A stretch of 5,432 nucleotides of DNA, from the NCBI GenBank assembly GCA_937914895.1, contig CALGIL010000155.1:1-5432 (forward strand). Reading direction: 5' to 3'. The position numbers and the translations under genes were made by a program. Positions 1-5,393 of this stretch are shown in pieces. The notes beneath the pieces are model-generated. The model saw only the letters and a program-made list of their open reading frames with translations, had not been told where the DNA came from and did no database searches. Every line of letters starts with the position of its first letter. Position 1 is the first letter of the stretch. This DNA comes from an uncultured Angelakisella sp. (lineage in GTDB: Bacteria; Bacillota; Clostridia; Oscillospirales; Ruminococcaceae).

Positions 1-809
1 GGCCGGCCGAACAGGGGCGTCCCCGCCCGGGTAAAATACCCAAGGGTACCCTCATCCGCCGCCGCGTACACCGGATTTTCCAGGATGGCCCGCACCGCCG
101 CCGGGGTGTAGGCCCTGCCCCCGGGGGTCCGCCAGCCCTGCTGCCGCGCCCAGTCCGCCGTCCCCCGCAGACTGCGGCAGCGCAGAAACTGCCGGTACAG
201 CCCCGCCACCGCCGCCAGCTCCTCCTCCACCGGCTCCAGGTGGTGGACCACCGTCTTTTTGCCCCGGGCAGCCGACGTCTCCGGCCGGGAGCGAAAACCG
301 GTGGGGGGTGTTCCTCCCAGCCACCGGCCGTCCTTTGCCAGCTCGTAAAGGTTGTCGGCCACGCGCTCGGCAATGATGTCCCGCTCAAACTCCGCGATGG
401 ATGCCAGCAGGGACATGACGATCTTGCCCGTCCGGCTGGCGGTATCCACCTCGTCGGTGCAGGAGACAAAGGCCACGTCCCGCTGGCGCAGCTGCTCCAC
501 CAGGCCCAACAGGTCCAGGGTGCGGCGGCTGATGCGGTCGAATTTATAGCAGATGACGCCCTTAATATGCCCCCGGCGGATCTCCTCCAGCATCTGCTGG
601 TACTGGGGGCGGTCGGCGTAATAGCCGGACAGGCCCTCGTCCCGGAAGACCACCAGGTCCTCTTCCCCCGCGTCAAATTTAAGGGCGGCGTAGGCCTTGC
701 AGCGGCTGATCTGATTTTCCACGCTTTTGCCCGACTCGGTCACCTTGGATTTTCTGGCGTAAATGGCAATTTTTCTGCCGTCCTGTCCTTTGGGGGGCGG
801 CTGCCTCAC
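1..809 (-). CDS. spoIVCA: Large serine recombinase, SpoIVCA-type, C-terminus cut by window edge
   Basis: Site-specific recombinase that would excise the element by serine-mediated strand exchange. 269 residues are visible; the family usually has about 450-550. The resolvase catalytic domain is clear: strand IAIYARKS with the nucleophile at Ser21, then SVENQ (29-33), DEGLSGYYADRPQ (57-69), FDRISR (90-95) and the long E helix beginning near SIAEFERD (137-144). The family junction GGTPPTG (165-171) leads into the recombinase DNA-binding domain, with ILENPVY near the visible end. The zinc-ribbon and coiled-coil part should lie left of the window. The start is taken as GTG at 809, which overlaps the stop of the upstream small gene as GTGA and suggests translational coupling. 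An in-frame ATG at 863 would add 18 mostly Gly/Pro residues and is less likely. Later starts would remove Ser21. The name spoIVCA rests on the sigK context; the family call itself is firm. Codon use is as GC-rich as that of its neighbours. Confidence 0.9.
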   Translation of the reverse strand, partial: MRQPPPKGQDGRKIAIYARKSKVTESGKSVENQISRCKAYAALKFDAGEEDLVVFRDEGLSGYYADRPQYQQMLEEIRRGHIKGVICYKFDRISRRTLDLLGLVEQLRQRDVAFVSCTDEVDTASRTGKIVMSLLASIAEFERDIIAERVADNLYELAKDGRWLGGTPPTGFRSRPETSAARGKKTVVHHLEPVEEELAAVAGLYRQFLRCRSLRGTADWARQQGWRTPGGRAYTPAAVRAILENPVYAAADEGTLGYFTRAGTPLFGR

Positions 810-961
810 CGGTCGTCCCCCCGGGGGTCCGCCCCCTCCATCCGGTGCTCTCCCAGGGCGCATACCGTATGCTCCGCCTGCCAGGCTGCAAGTTCATGCA
901 GCAGTTCATGCAAACGGTCCTCCTCTTCCGGCCAGTGCAACACTGCGCGCTCTTTCGACAT
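806..961 (-). CDS. Small 51-residue protein translated just ahead of the recombinase
   Basis: I do not recognise this family. The frame begins MSKERAVLHW and ends with the charged tail PRGDDR. The middle (about residues 11-30) is rich in Glu, His and Leu and looks helical (EEEDRLHELLHELAAW). There is no signal peptide, membrane segment or obvious helix-turn-helix. The start is well supported by AGGAGG 8 bases upstream of the ATG. The stop overlaps the recombinase GTG by four bases, so the two are probably one operon. Small element-encoded proteins can act as recombination directionality factors; the C. difficile skin element needs one, CD1234. A similar role here is inference from position and size only. 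It could also be just a leader peptide coupling translation of the recombinase. Confidence 0.6.
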   Translation of the reverse strand: MSKERAVLHWPEEEDRLHELLHELAAWQAEHTVCALGEHRMEGADPRGDDR

Positions 962-1030
962 AACCTCACCCCTCCTGACATTCTATGCGGGATGGGGCTG
1001 TCCTCTTGCCCCAAAAGCGCGGCCCGGCCA

Positions 1031-1058
1031 ATCGTAAACAAATTTTGAATTTTATTGC
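1031..1058 (-). promoter_or_regulatory. Possible sigma-E-like promoter for the recombinase operon
   Basis: On the minus strand GCAATAA (1058-1052) is followed after 13 bases by TTTACGAT (1038-1031). Compared, from memory, with the mother-cell sigma-E pattern (-35 near ATA, -10 near CATACAAT), the -10 matches 5 of 8. It lies about 70 bases before the start of the 51-codon gene. B. subtilis spoIVCA is known to be transcribed by sigma-E, which is why I looked. The match is weak. Confidence 0.3.
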
Positions 1059-1063
1059 ATCTC

Positions 1064-1092
1064 TTGCATCAACGACAACTTTATTATATAAT
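1064..1092 (+). promoter_or_regulatory. Vegetative (sigma-A type) promoter of the ABC importer operon
   Basis: TTGCAT (1064-1069) and a perfect TATAAT (1087-1092) are separated by 17 bases, the optimal spacing. It stands in an AT-rich island in otherwise GC-rich DNA. Transcription would begin near 1099, giving a leader of about 207 bases before the first gene. The -10 box lies at the centre of the 28-bp palindrome, so the promoter is probably under repressor control. Confidence 0.8.
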
Positions 1093-1101
1093 GAAGTTGT
1101 C
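1074..1101. promoter_or_regulatory. 28-bp near-perfect palindrome over the -10 box, probable operator
   Basis: The arms GACAACTT (1074-1081) and AAGTTGTC (1094-1101) are exact reverse complements. The inner ten bases ATTATATAAT (1083-1092) are also self-complementary. Only the pair 1082/1093 (T opposite G) breaks the symmetry. It covers the -10 box and the expected start point, the classic position for a repressor dimer site. It also places a TATAAT on the minus strand (1088-1083), but with no good -35 behind it. The cognate regulator is not in the window. Confidence 0.6.
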
Positions 1102-1305
1102 ACATTTTGATGGCCCACGGGCGCAGCTCTGACGGGTGCGCCGGTCCCACTGCATGGGAAGGCCGGCTTCGGTTAAAGGGTTCCCATTCCACAGGCGAGT
1201 ACCGGGCAGGTACGCCGGCTTTTTCACCAGGAGGCCGGCGTATTATAGAAGGCCCCTGGCCGAACGTACATAAAAACAGAACGTATGGAGTAAGGAGGAA
1301 ACAGT
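1099..1305 (+). promoter_or_regulatory. Structured 5' leader of the ABC operon, possible attenuator or riboswitch
   Basis: About 200 transcribed bases without a convincing gene, holding several helices. GGCGCA/TGCGCC pair around 1120-1142. CCCA/TGGG sit inside CCGG/CCGG at about 1141-1166. ATGGGAA (about 1154-1160) can instead pair with TTCCCAT (about 1181-1187). GTACC/GGTAC (1199-1213) lies inside GGC/GCC. TACGCCGGC (1211-1219) pairs perfectly with GCCGGCGTA (1234-1242), which excludes the preceding hairpin. GCCGGC occurs three times (1162, 1214, 1234). I could not match it to TPP, cobalamin, T-box, guanidine, fluoride or ZTP patterns. Mutually exclusive helices plus a T run suggest control of transcription, but GC-rich DNA folds easily. 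Confidence 0.4.
1194..1224 (+). terminator. Candidate intrinsic terminator within the operon leader
   Basis: GGC/GCC and GTACC/GGTAC form a hairpin with a GA bulge and a GGGCA loop (1194-1216). It is followed by GGC and five T residues (1220-1224). The three-base gap before the T run weakens it. It could work if GCCGGC at 1214 also closes on GCCGGC at 1162. It would be a premature stop ahead of the first gene. Confidence 0.35.
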
Positions 1306-2331
1306 ATGAAGCATTGGAGCAAGCTGCTGACAGCAGCGCTGGCCGCCGCCCTGTGCCTGGGCGCCCTGGCCGGATGCGGCAATACCCCCCCGGCGGAGGG
1401 AAGCGCCCCCCCGGGCGGCAAAAAGGTGGTCAACATTCTCAGCTGCAACTATGAGGAACAGCAGGCCGCCCAGCTTGAGTGGCTTCGGGATAAGTTCCCC
1501 GGCGCCGAAATCAACATGACCTATCTGTCCAGCGGCAAGCTGGCGGCGCGGATTCAGGCCGAGGGCCGCAGCACCGACACCGACATTCTGCTCTCGCTTT
1601 CCAGCGGCTATGCCAACACCCTGAAGAAGGAGGGCCTGCTGCGCGCCTATACCCCCGACACCACCTATCTGCAGGAGTTCCGCGACCCCGACAGCGTGGT
1701 GCTGCCCAACGGCGTCTGGGCCGGGGCCATCATGGTCAACACAAACGAGCTGCAAAAGCTGGGCCTGCCGGAGCCCGCCTCCTACGAGGACTTACTCAAC
1801 CCCATCTACAAGGGACAAATTGTCATGTCCAACCCCAACAGCTCCTCCACCGGCTACTTTTTTGTGCTGGGCATTTTAAACCTGTACGGCGAGGAGGCCG
1901 GCTGGGAATACTTTGACAAGCTGCGGGAAAACATTATGCTGTTTGGGGAATCCGGGTCGGTGCCCTCCTCCATGGTGGAGATGGGCGAGGCCGCCATCGG
2001 CCTTGGCATCGACTATGAGGGCCTGCTGCTGGAGGAACAGGGCAAGCCGGTCAAAACCCTGTTTGCCGAAGAAGGCGCCCCCTACGACTTTGACACCGTG
2101 CTGCTGGTCAACCGCACCGCGGAGCCCTCCGACTTTGTCCTGGAGGTCATGAAGGCCATCACCTCCCCCGAGGGCAACGCCGTCTTTAACAACTACAACC
2201 TGACCGTCCTGGAGGGCGGCGAAAACCGGGGCAGCTACCCCGACAACTTCCGGTACCTCAATATGGAGGGGATCTCCGACCCCGAGGTAAAGGCCGGCAT
2301 TTCCGCAAAGTGGAGTGAGCGCTATGAGTGA
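1306..2331 (+). CDS. ABC importer solute-binding lipoprotein, Fe3+/phosphonate/polyamine-type superfamily
   Basis: Extracellular ligand-binding subunit of the importer, 341 residues. The N-terminus is a lipoprotein signal: basic MKHWSK, a hydrophobic stretch rich in Ala and Leu, then the lipobox LAGC with the lipidated Cys at residue 24, followed by a flexible Pro/Gly/Ala-rich linker. The mature part follows the type-2 periplasmic-binding fold of the FbpA/PhnS-like group: strand KVVNILSCN, the DILLS segment, GVWAGAIMVNTNEL, SNPNSSSTGYFFVLG and the C-terminal FRYLNMEGI region. I do not see the paired C-terminal tyrosines that bind iron in FbpA, so iron is doubtful. 2-Aminoethylphosphonate or another small oxyanion or organic ligand is equally possible; the substrate is unresolved. 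AAGGAGG (1292-1298) is well placed before the ATG. The stop overlaps the ATPase start by eight bases. Confidence 0.88.
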   Translation: MKHWSKLLTAALAAALCLGALAGCGNTPPAEGSAPPGGKKVVNILSCNYEEQQAAQLEWLRDKFPGAEINMTYLSSGKLAARIQAEGRSTDTDILLSLSSGYANTLKKEGLLRAYTPDTTYLQEFRDPDSVVLPNGVWAGAIMVNTNELQKLGLPEPASYEDLLNPIYKGQIVMSNPNSSSTGYFFVLGILNLYGEEAGWEYFDKLRENIMLFGESGSVPSSMVEMGEAAIGLGIDYEGLLLEEQGKPVKTLFAEEGAPYDFDTVLLVNRTAEPSDFVLEVMKAITSPEGNAVFNNYNLTVLEGGENRGSYPDNFRYLNMEGISDPEVKAGISAKWSERYE

Positions 2332-3100
2332 TTTGATCCGCCTGGAGGGGATCAACAAATACTTCGGCCCGCAGCACGCCCTAAAGGACATCACCTGCCG
2401 GGTGGAAAAGGGGGAGTTCGTCTCCATCCTGGGCCCCAGCGGCTGCGGCAAAACCACCCTGCTGCGGGTGCTCATGGGGCTGGAGGCCCCCTCCTCGGGC
2501 AAGGTATACCACCGGGGGGAGGACATCACCCGCCAGCCGCCGGACAAACGCGGTTTTTCCATCGTCTTTCAGGATTACGCCCTGTTCCCCCACATGACCC
2601 TGTACGACAACGTGGCCTATGGGCTGAAGCTGAAAAAAATGCCCGCTCCCGAAATTCGGGAGCGGGTGATGAATTCACTGAACACTCTGAAGCTGGGCAA
2701 ATCCATTGACAAGTACCCGTCCCAGCTTTCCGGCGGCATGCAGCAGCGGGCCGCCATCGCCCGGTCCCTGGTGCTGGGGTCGGACCTGATGCTGCTGGAC
2801 GAACCCTTTTCCGCCCTGGACGCCATGGTCAAGGTGGACCTGAGCGGTGAGCTGAAGGAGCTGCAGCGGCAGTTTGGCATCACCATGGTCATGGTCACCC
2901 ACGACCAGGAGGAGGCCTTTATGCTCAGCGACCGGGTCTTTTTGATGCGCCAGGGGGCCATGGTGGCCGACGCCACCCCCCGGGACCTGTACCGCAACGC
3001 GTCGGGGGACCCCTTCATCCATACCTTCATCGTGGACCAGATTGACAAGCGCGCCAAGTACATCCTCGCTTTAAACGGAACCGGCGGTGGGGTATCATGA
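2324..3100 (+). CDS. ABC importer ATP-binding subunit
   Basis: Cytoplasmic ATPase that drives import, 258 residues. All motifs are intact: Walker A GPSGCGKT (37-44), Q-loop Gln83 in VFQDYALFPH, signature LSGGMQ (135-140), Walker B LMLLDE (155-160), D-loop SALD (163-166) and switch His193 in VTHDQEEA. It resembles the FbpC/PotA/ThiQ group. It ends about 55 residues after the switch His, so it lacks the roughly 100-residue TOBE regulatory domain that many relatives (about 350 residues) carry. The start is placed at ATG 2324, with GGAG eight bases upstream, rather than at in-frame GTG 2315, which lacks a ribosome site. It overlaps the binding-protein stop (ATGAGTGA), and its own stop overlaps the permease ATG (ATGA), so the three genes are translationally coupled. 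Confidence 0.93.
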   Translation: MSDLIRLEGINKYFGPQHALKDITCRVEKGEFVSILGPSGCGKTTLLRVLMGLEAPSSGKVYHRGEDITRQPPDKRGFSIVFQDYALFPHMTLYDNVAYGLKLKKMPAPEIRERVMNSLNTLKLGKSIDKYPSQLSGGMQQRAAIARSLVLGSDLMLLDEPFSALDAMVKVDLSGELKELQRQFGITMVMVTHDQEEAFMLSDRVFLMRQGAMVADATPRDLYRNASGDPFIHTFIVDQIDKRAKYILALNGTGGGVS

Positions 3101-4782
3101 GCCGCGCCTCCGCCCAAAAAAGCGGCCGGACCGGCACGGCGCTGACCCTGACGCTGCTGGTGGCCGTCATCTGCGTCAACATGATTCTGCCCATGCTGAC
3201 CCTGCTGGCAAAGTCGGTGGATTACGAGCCCTTTTACCGGGGCTTTGTGACCACCCTGTCCAGCCGCGCCACCAAGCAGGCCCTGTGGAATTCCATCAAG
3301 GTGACCCTGCTCTCCTGCGCCATCGCCATTGGCGCCGCCTTTTTCTTCGCCTACATTGTGGAGCTGAAGCTGGGGGACCGGGCAAGGCGGCTGTTTCGCT
3401 TTCTGGCCATTCTGCCCATGCTGGTGCCCTCCATCACCCACGGCATCGTCATTGTCTACCTCTTTGGCAAAATGGGCATTTTCACCCGTTTTTTGGGCTT
3501 TCAGCTGCCCATTTACGGGCCCCTGGGCATTGTCATGGGCAGCTTTTTTTACGCCTTTCCCATTGCGTTTTTAGTGCTGTCCCAGGCCTTTGCCAACCTG
3601 GACGGGCGGCTGTTTGAAAATGCCGTCATCCTGGGGGCCAAGCCCCTGCGGCGCTTTTGGGACATTGTGCTGCCCATTATGAAGTACGCCGTTTTTTCCG
3701 CCTTTGCAGTCTGCTTTACCATGATTTTTACCGACTACGGAATTCCCCTGTCGGTGGGGGGCACCTATTCCATTCTGCCCCTGCTCTTTTATAAAAACGT
3801 TATTGGGATGCTGGATTTTTCCAAGGGGGCCATTTACAGCACCATGATTTTGATGCCCGCCATCCTGGTCTACCTGCTGGACATCCTCTACTTCAGCAAA
3901 AAGCAGGTGTCGGCCTCCCACAACCTGCGAAAGGTGGATTCCGGCCCCTTTCACCTCCTGCAGAAGATCCCCTTTGCCCTGCTGACCTTCTGCGTCGTCC
4001 TGCCCATCCTGATCATCTGCGTGGCGCCCTTTGTGCGGGCCTGGCCCTACGACCTGGGGCTTACGCTCCGGCACTTCCGCCGGATCATCTCGGTGGGGGC
4101 CCTGGGCAAGCTGGTGGGCAACTCGGTGGTCATTTCCCTGCTCACCGGCCTTTTGGGCACCGTCCTTGCCTTTGCCGCCGGATATGTCTATGTGCGCAAT
4201 AAAAACGGGCTGCATCTTTTTAAAAAGATTACCCACGGGCTGTACATGGTGTCCCTGGCCATCCCCGGCCTTGCCTTAGGCCTGTCCTTCGCCCTCTTTT
4301 TCCGGGGCACGCCGCTGTACAGTACCCTGCTCATTTTAGTTATTGTCAACATCATCCACTTCTTCGGCTCCCCCTACATGATGGTCATCAGCCACTTCAA
4401 GCTGCTGAATCCCAACCTGGAGGCCATCTGCCGCACCCTAGGGGGAAGTAATTTCAACGTTTTGTTTGACGTCATCATCCCCAACAGCCGCAAGATGATC
4501 ACCGACGTATTCGTCTACTTCTTTACCAACTCCATGATCACCATTTCGGCGGTATCCATGCTGTACAACTCCCGGACCATGACCCTGGCGCTGCAGATTA
4601 CGGCCTACAACGACCAGGGCACCTGGGAAAGCGCCGTGGCCGTATCCCTGGTCATTCTGGCCATCAATGTGGTGATGAAAGCCTGGCAGACCTTCCGGCT
4701 GGACCGCATGTCCCGCCGGCTGCACCAGGGGCCGGCCCCCGCCCTGGCGGTGGACGACGCCGTGTCAACGGGCATAGGGTAG
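3097..4782 (+). CDS. ABC importer permease, two fused transmembrane domains
   Basis: Membrane channel subunit, 561 residues, made of two tandem binding-protein-dependent permease domains as in FbpB, ThiP and phosphonate permeases. The first half has hydrophobic segments near residues 15-38, 66-88, 100-124, 140-165, 197-218 and 245-266. The second half has them near 291-312, 340-366, 381-403, 408-431, 470-490 and 510-530. Each half has an EAA-type loop that contacts the ATPase: ENAVILGAKPLRRFWDIVLP (174-193) and LEAICRTLGGSNFNVLFDVI (441-460). One fused polypeptide would supply both halves of the channel, so no second permease gene is needed. The gene overlaps the ATPase stop as ATGA. Its TAG stop (4780-4782) is followed after only two bases by the AATGA attachment core, and no terminator lies between. 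Confidence 0.92.
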   Translation: MSRASAQKSGRTGTALTLTLLVAVICVNMILPMLTLLAKSVDYEPFYRGFVTTLSSRATKQALWNSIKVTLLSCAIAIGAAFFFAYIVELKLGDRARRLFRFLAILPMLVPSITHGIVIVYLFGKMGIFTRFLGFQLPIYGPLGIVMGSFFYAFPIAFLVLSQAFANLDGRLFENAVILGAKPLRRFWDIVLPIMKYAVFSAFAVCFTMIFTDYGIPLSVGGTYSILPLLFYKNVIGMLDFSKGAIYSTMILMPAILVYLLDILYFSKKQVSASHNLRKVDSGPFHLLQKIPFALLTFCVVLPILIICVAPFVRAWPYDLGLTLRHFRRIISVGALGKLVGNSVVISLLTGLLGTVLAFAAGYVYVRNKNGLHLFKKITHGLYMVSLAIPGLALGLSFALFFRGTPLYSTLLILVIVNIIHFFGSPYMMVISHFKLLNPNLEAICRTLGGSNFNVLFDVIIPNSRKMITDVFVYFFTNSMITISAVSMLYNSRTMTLALQITAYNDQGTWESAVAVSLVILAINVVMKAWQTFRLDRMSRRLHQGPAPALAVDDAVSTGIG

Positions 4783-4784
4783 CA

Positions 4785-4789
4785 AATGA
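4785..4789 (+). other. Attachment-site core AATGA at the element/sigK junction (right end)
   Basis: AATGA supplies the codon AAT and the first two bases of GAA. To the right the frame reads N-E-I-L-M and continues into sigma-K. B. subtilis sigma-K has ENEILM at the same place, and its skin element recombines at a 5-bp AATGA. To the left the frame no longer resembles a sigma factor (upstream codons read H-R-V-A), as expected when the left flank belongs to the element. An imperfect dyad surrounds the core (CAT-AGG-GTA on the left, TAC-TC-ATG on the right), off-centre by one base. The partner site should lie at the 3' end of the sigK 5' half, left of the window. Confidence 0.75.
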
Positions 4790-4796
4790 AATACTC

Positions 4797-5156
4797 ATGA
4801 ACTTCCGGTCCAAGCGCAAAAGCGCCTGCGATGTGTACATCAACGACCCCATCGACACCGACCGGGAGGGCAACCAGCTGACCCTGCTGGACATCATGTC
4901 CGAGGAGGAGGACATCGTCGGCAAAATCGACCTGCAGATGAAGGCCCGGCAGCTGCGCGAATACATCGACTCCTGCCTGGACTCCCGGGAACAGACCATC
5001 ATCGCCCTGCGGTACGGTCTGGACAACCGCCGGCCCCTGACCCAGCGGGAGGTGGCAAAGCAGCTGGGCATCAGCCGGTCCTATGTATCCCGCATCGAAA
5101 AGCGTGCGGTGGGCATTCTGCGGGACCATTTTGAAGCCGACGGGCACGGGGAGTAA
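4797..5156 (+). CDS. sigK: C-terminal half of sporulation sigma factor K (split sigK, SpoIIIC-like segment)
   Basis: Encodes the promoter-recognition half of sigma-K, the late mother-cell sigma factor. 119 residues follow ATG 4797; the true sigK frame opens at the core (4785), giving NEILM first. Region 3 contains VYINDPIDTDREGNQLTLLD, matching SLHDPIGQDKEGNEISLID of B. subtilis. Region 4.2 is the helix-turn-helix TQREVAKQLGISRSYVSRIE (82-101), nearly identical to sigma-K. Region 2, which binds core polymerase and the -10 element, is absent, so this piece alone cannot be a working sigma factor. It is not an ordinary degraded gene: the break is exactly in region 2.4 at the known skin insertion point and the frame stays open. 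ATG 4797 is the Met of NEILM, with no good ribosome site nearby, and may never be a natural start. A free-standing 119-residue regulator is the less likely alternative. Confidence 0.87.
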   Translation: MNFRSKRKSACDVYINDPIDTDREGNQLTLLDIMSEEEDIVGKIDLQMKARQLREYIDSCLDSREQTIIALRYGLDNRRPLTQREVAKQLGISRSYVSRIEKRAVGILRDHFEADGHGE

Positions 5157-5179
5157 AAAAGCACGGTTTGTATTCAAGT

Positions 5180-5216
5180 CGCAGGCCCGGAACCAAGTTC
5201 CGGGCCTGCGCTTTTA
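5180..5216 (+). terminator. Intrinsic terminator of sigK (and of read-through from the ABC operon)
   Basis: A perfect 14-bp GC-rich stem (5180-5193 with 5197-5210) with the three-base loop CAA is followed by C and TTTT. It starts 24 bases after the sigma-K stop. No other terminator lies between the permease and this point, so it probably ends both the rebuilt sigK transcript and the importer transcript. Confidence 0.85.
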
Positions 5217-5346
5217 TGCTGCCTTTTTCGCTTTTTATTGATGTGGAAACGGTACTCCAGATATACTTTTGGGGGCAAGGCTCCCCGTACTTTCTGAAGA
5301 AGGCTGCTTTTTACCGGGAAGGGGCCGGGCATTTGCTTTTTATATA

Positions 5347-5393
5347 CGGAGAGCATCTCTTTCCTGAATTTATCAGGAAAGAGATGCTCTTCG
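5347..5393. repeat. Long inverted repeat, 21-bp hairpin with 5-base loop
   Basis: GAGCATCTCTTTCCTGA (5351-5367) and TCAGGAAAGAGATGCTC (5373-5389) are exact complements around the loop ATTTA. Four more pairs outside, one of them G-T, extend the stem to 5347 and 5393. Neither strand has a T run directly after the stem, so it is not a standard terminator. It could be a factor-dependent terminator, a processing site or the edge of a small repeat element. Apart from this and the sigK terminator, the 5157-5432 stretch shows no convincing gene; the short open frames there cross the terminator and lack ribosome sites. Confidence 0.6.

Larger units (their letters stand above)
1..4789. mobile_element. 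Part of a skin-type sigK intervening element (right end present, left end outside window)
   Basis: Seen: a large serine recombinase gene on the minus strand at the left, and at the right an AATGA core followed in frame by the C-terminal half of sigma-K, with no N-terminal half anywhere in the window. Known: in Bacillus subtilis and Clostridioides difficile, sigK is interrupted by a 'skin' element whose serine recombinase excises it in the mother cell. The B. subtilis core is AATGA, within the codons for Asn-Glu. Inference: bases 1-4789 are the right-hand part of such an element, carrying the recombinase, a 51-codon gene and an ABC importer. The recombinase pointing away from the sigK 3' half matches B. 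subtilis, where it lies next to the 5' half of sigK. The missing part of the recombinase needs roughly 0.6-0.8 kb, so the left end may be close. However, a much longer element to the left cannot be excluded. Confidence 0.78.

Noticed and set aside
240..1037. Plus-strand open frame of 265 codons opposite the recombinase
   Set aside because: It lies antisense to a recombinase with clear catalytic motifs, runs past that gene into the control region, and has low-complexity Ser/Cys-rich sequence typical of shadow frames in GC-rich DNA.
1120..1170. CACTG...GGGAAGG resembling part of a cobalamin riboswitch
   Set aside because: In B12 riboswitches these motifs flank a separate helix and follow conserved upstream segments (GGTG...AATCC and CCCGC..ACTG), which I could not find. 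Here they fall within one short hairpin.
1194..1220. GGTAC...GCC segment considered as a T-box antiterminator
   Set aside because: The T-box signature AGGGTGGNACCGCG is not present, and the operon encodes a transporter of unknown substrate with no specifier loop visible.
1107..1454. Plus-strand open frame of 115 codons across the leader and start of the binding-protein gene
   Set aside because: It overlaps the well-supported lipoprotein gene in another frame, is rich in Gly/Arg/Pro, and has no ribosome site before its start.
4797..5156. Free-standing small sigma-70-like regulator
   Set aside because: Homology to sigma-K continues in frame upstream of ATG 4797 through N-E-I-L to the AATGA core, and no ribosome site precedes the ATG. 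A split sigK explains it better.
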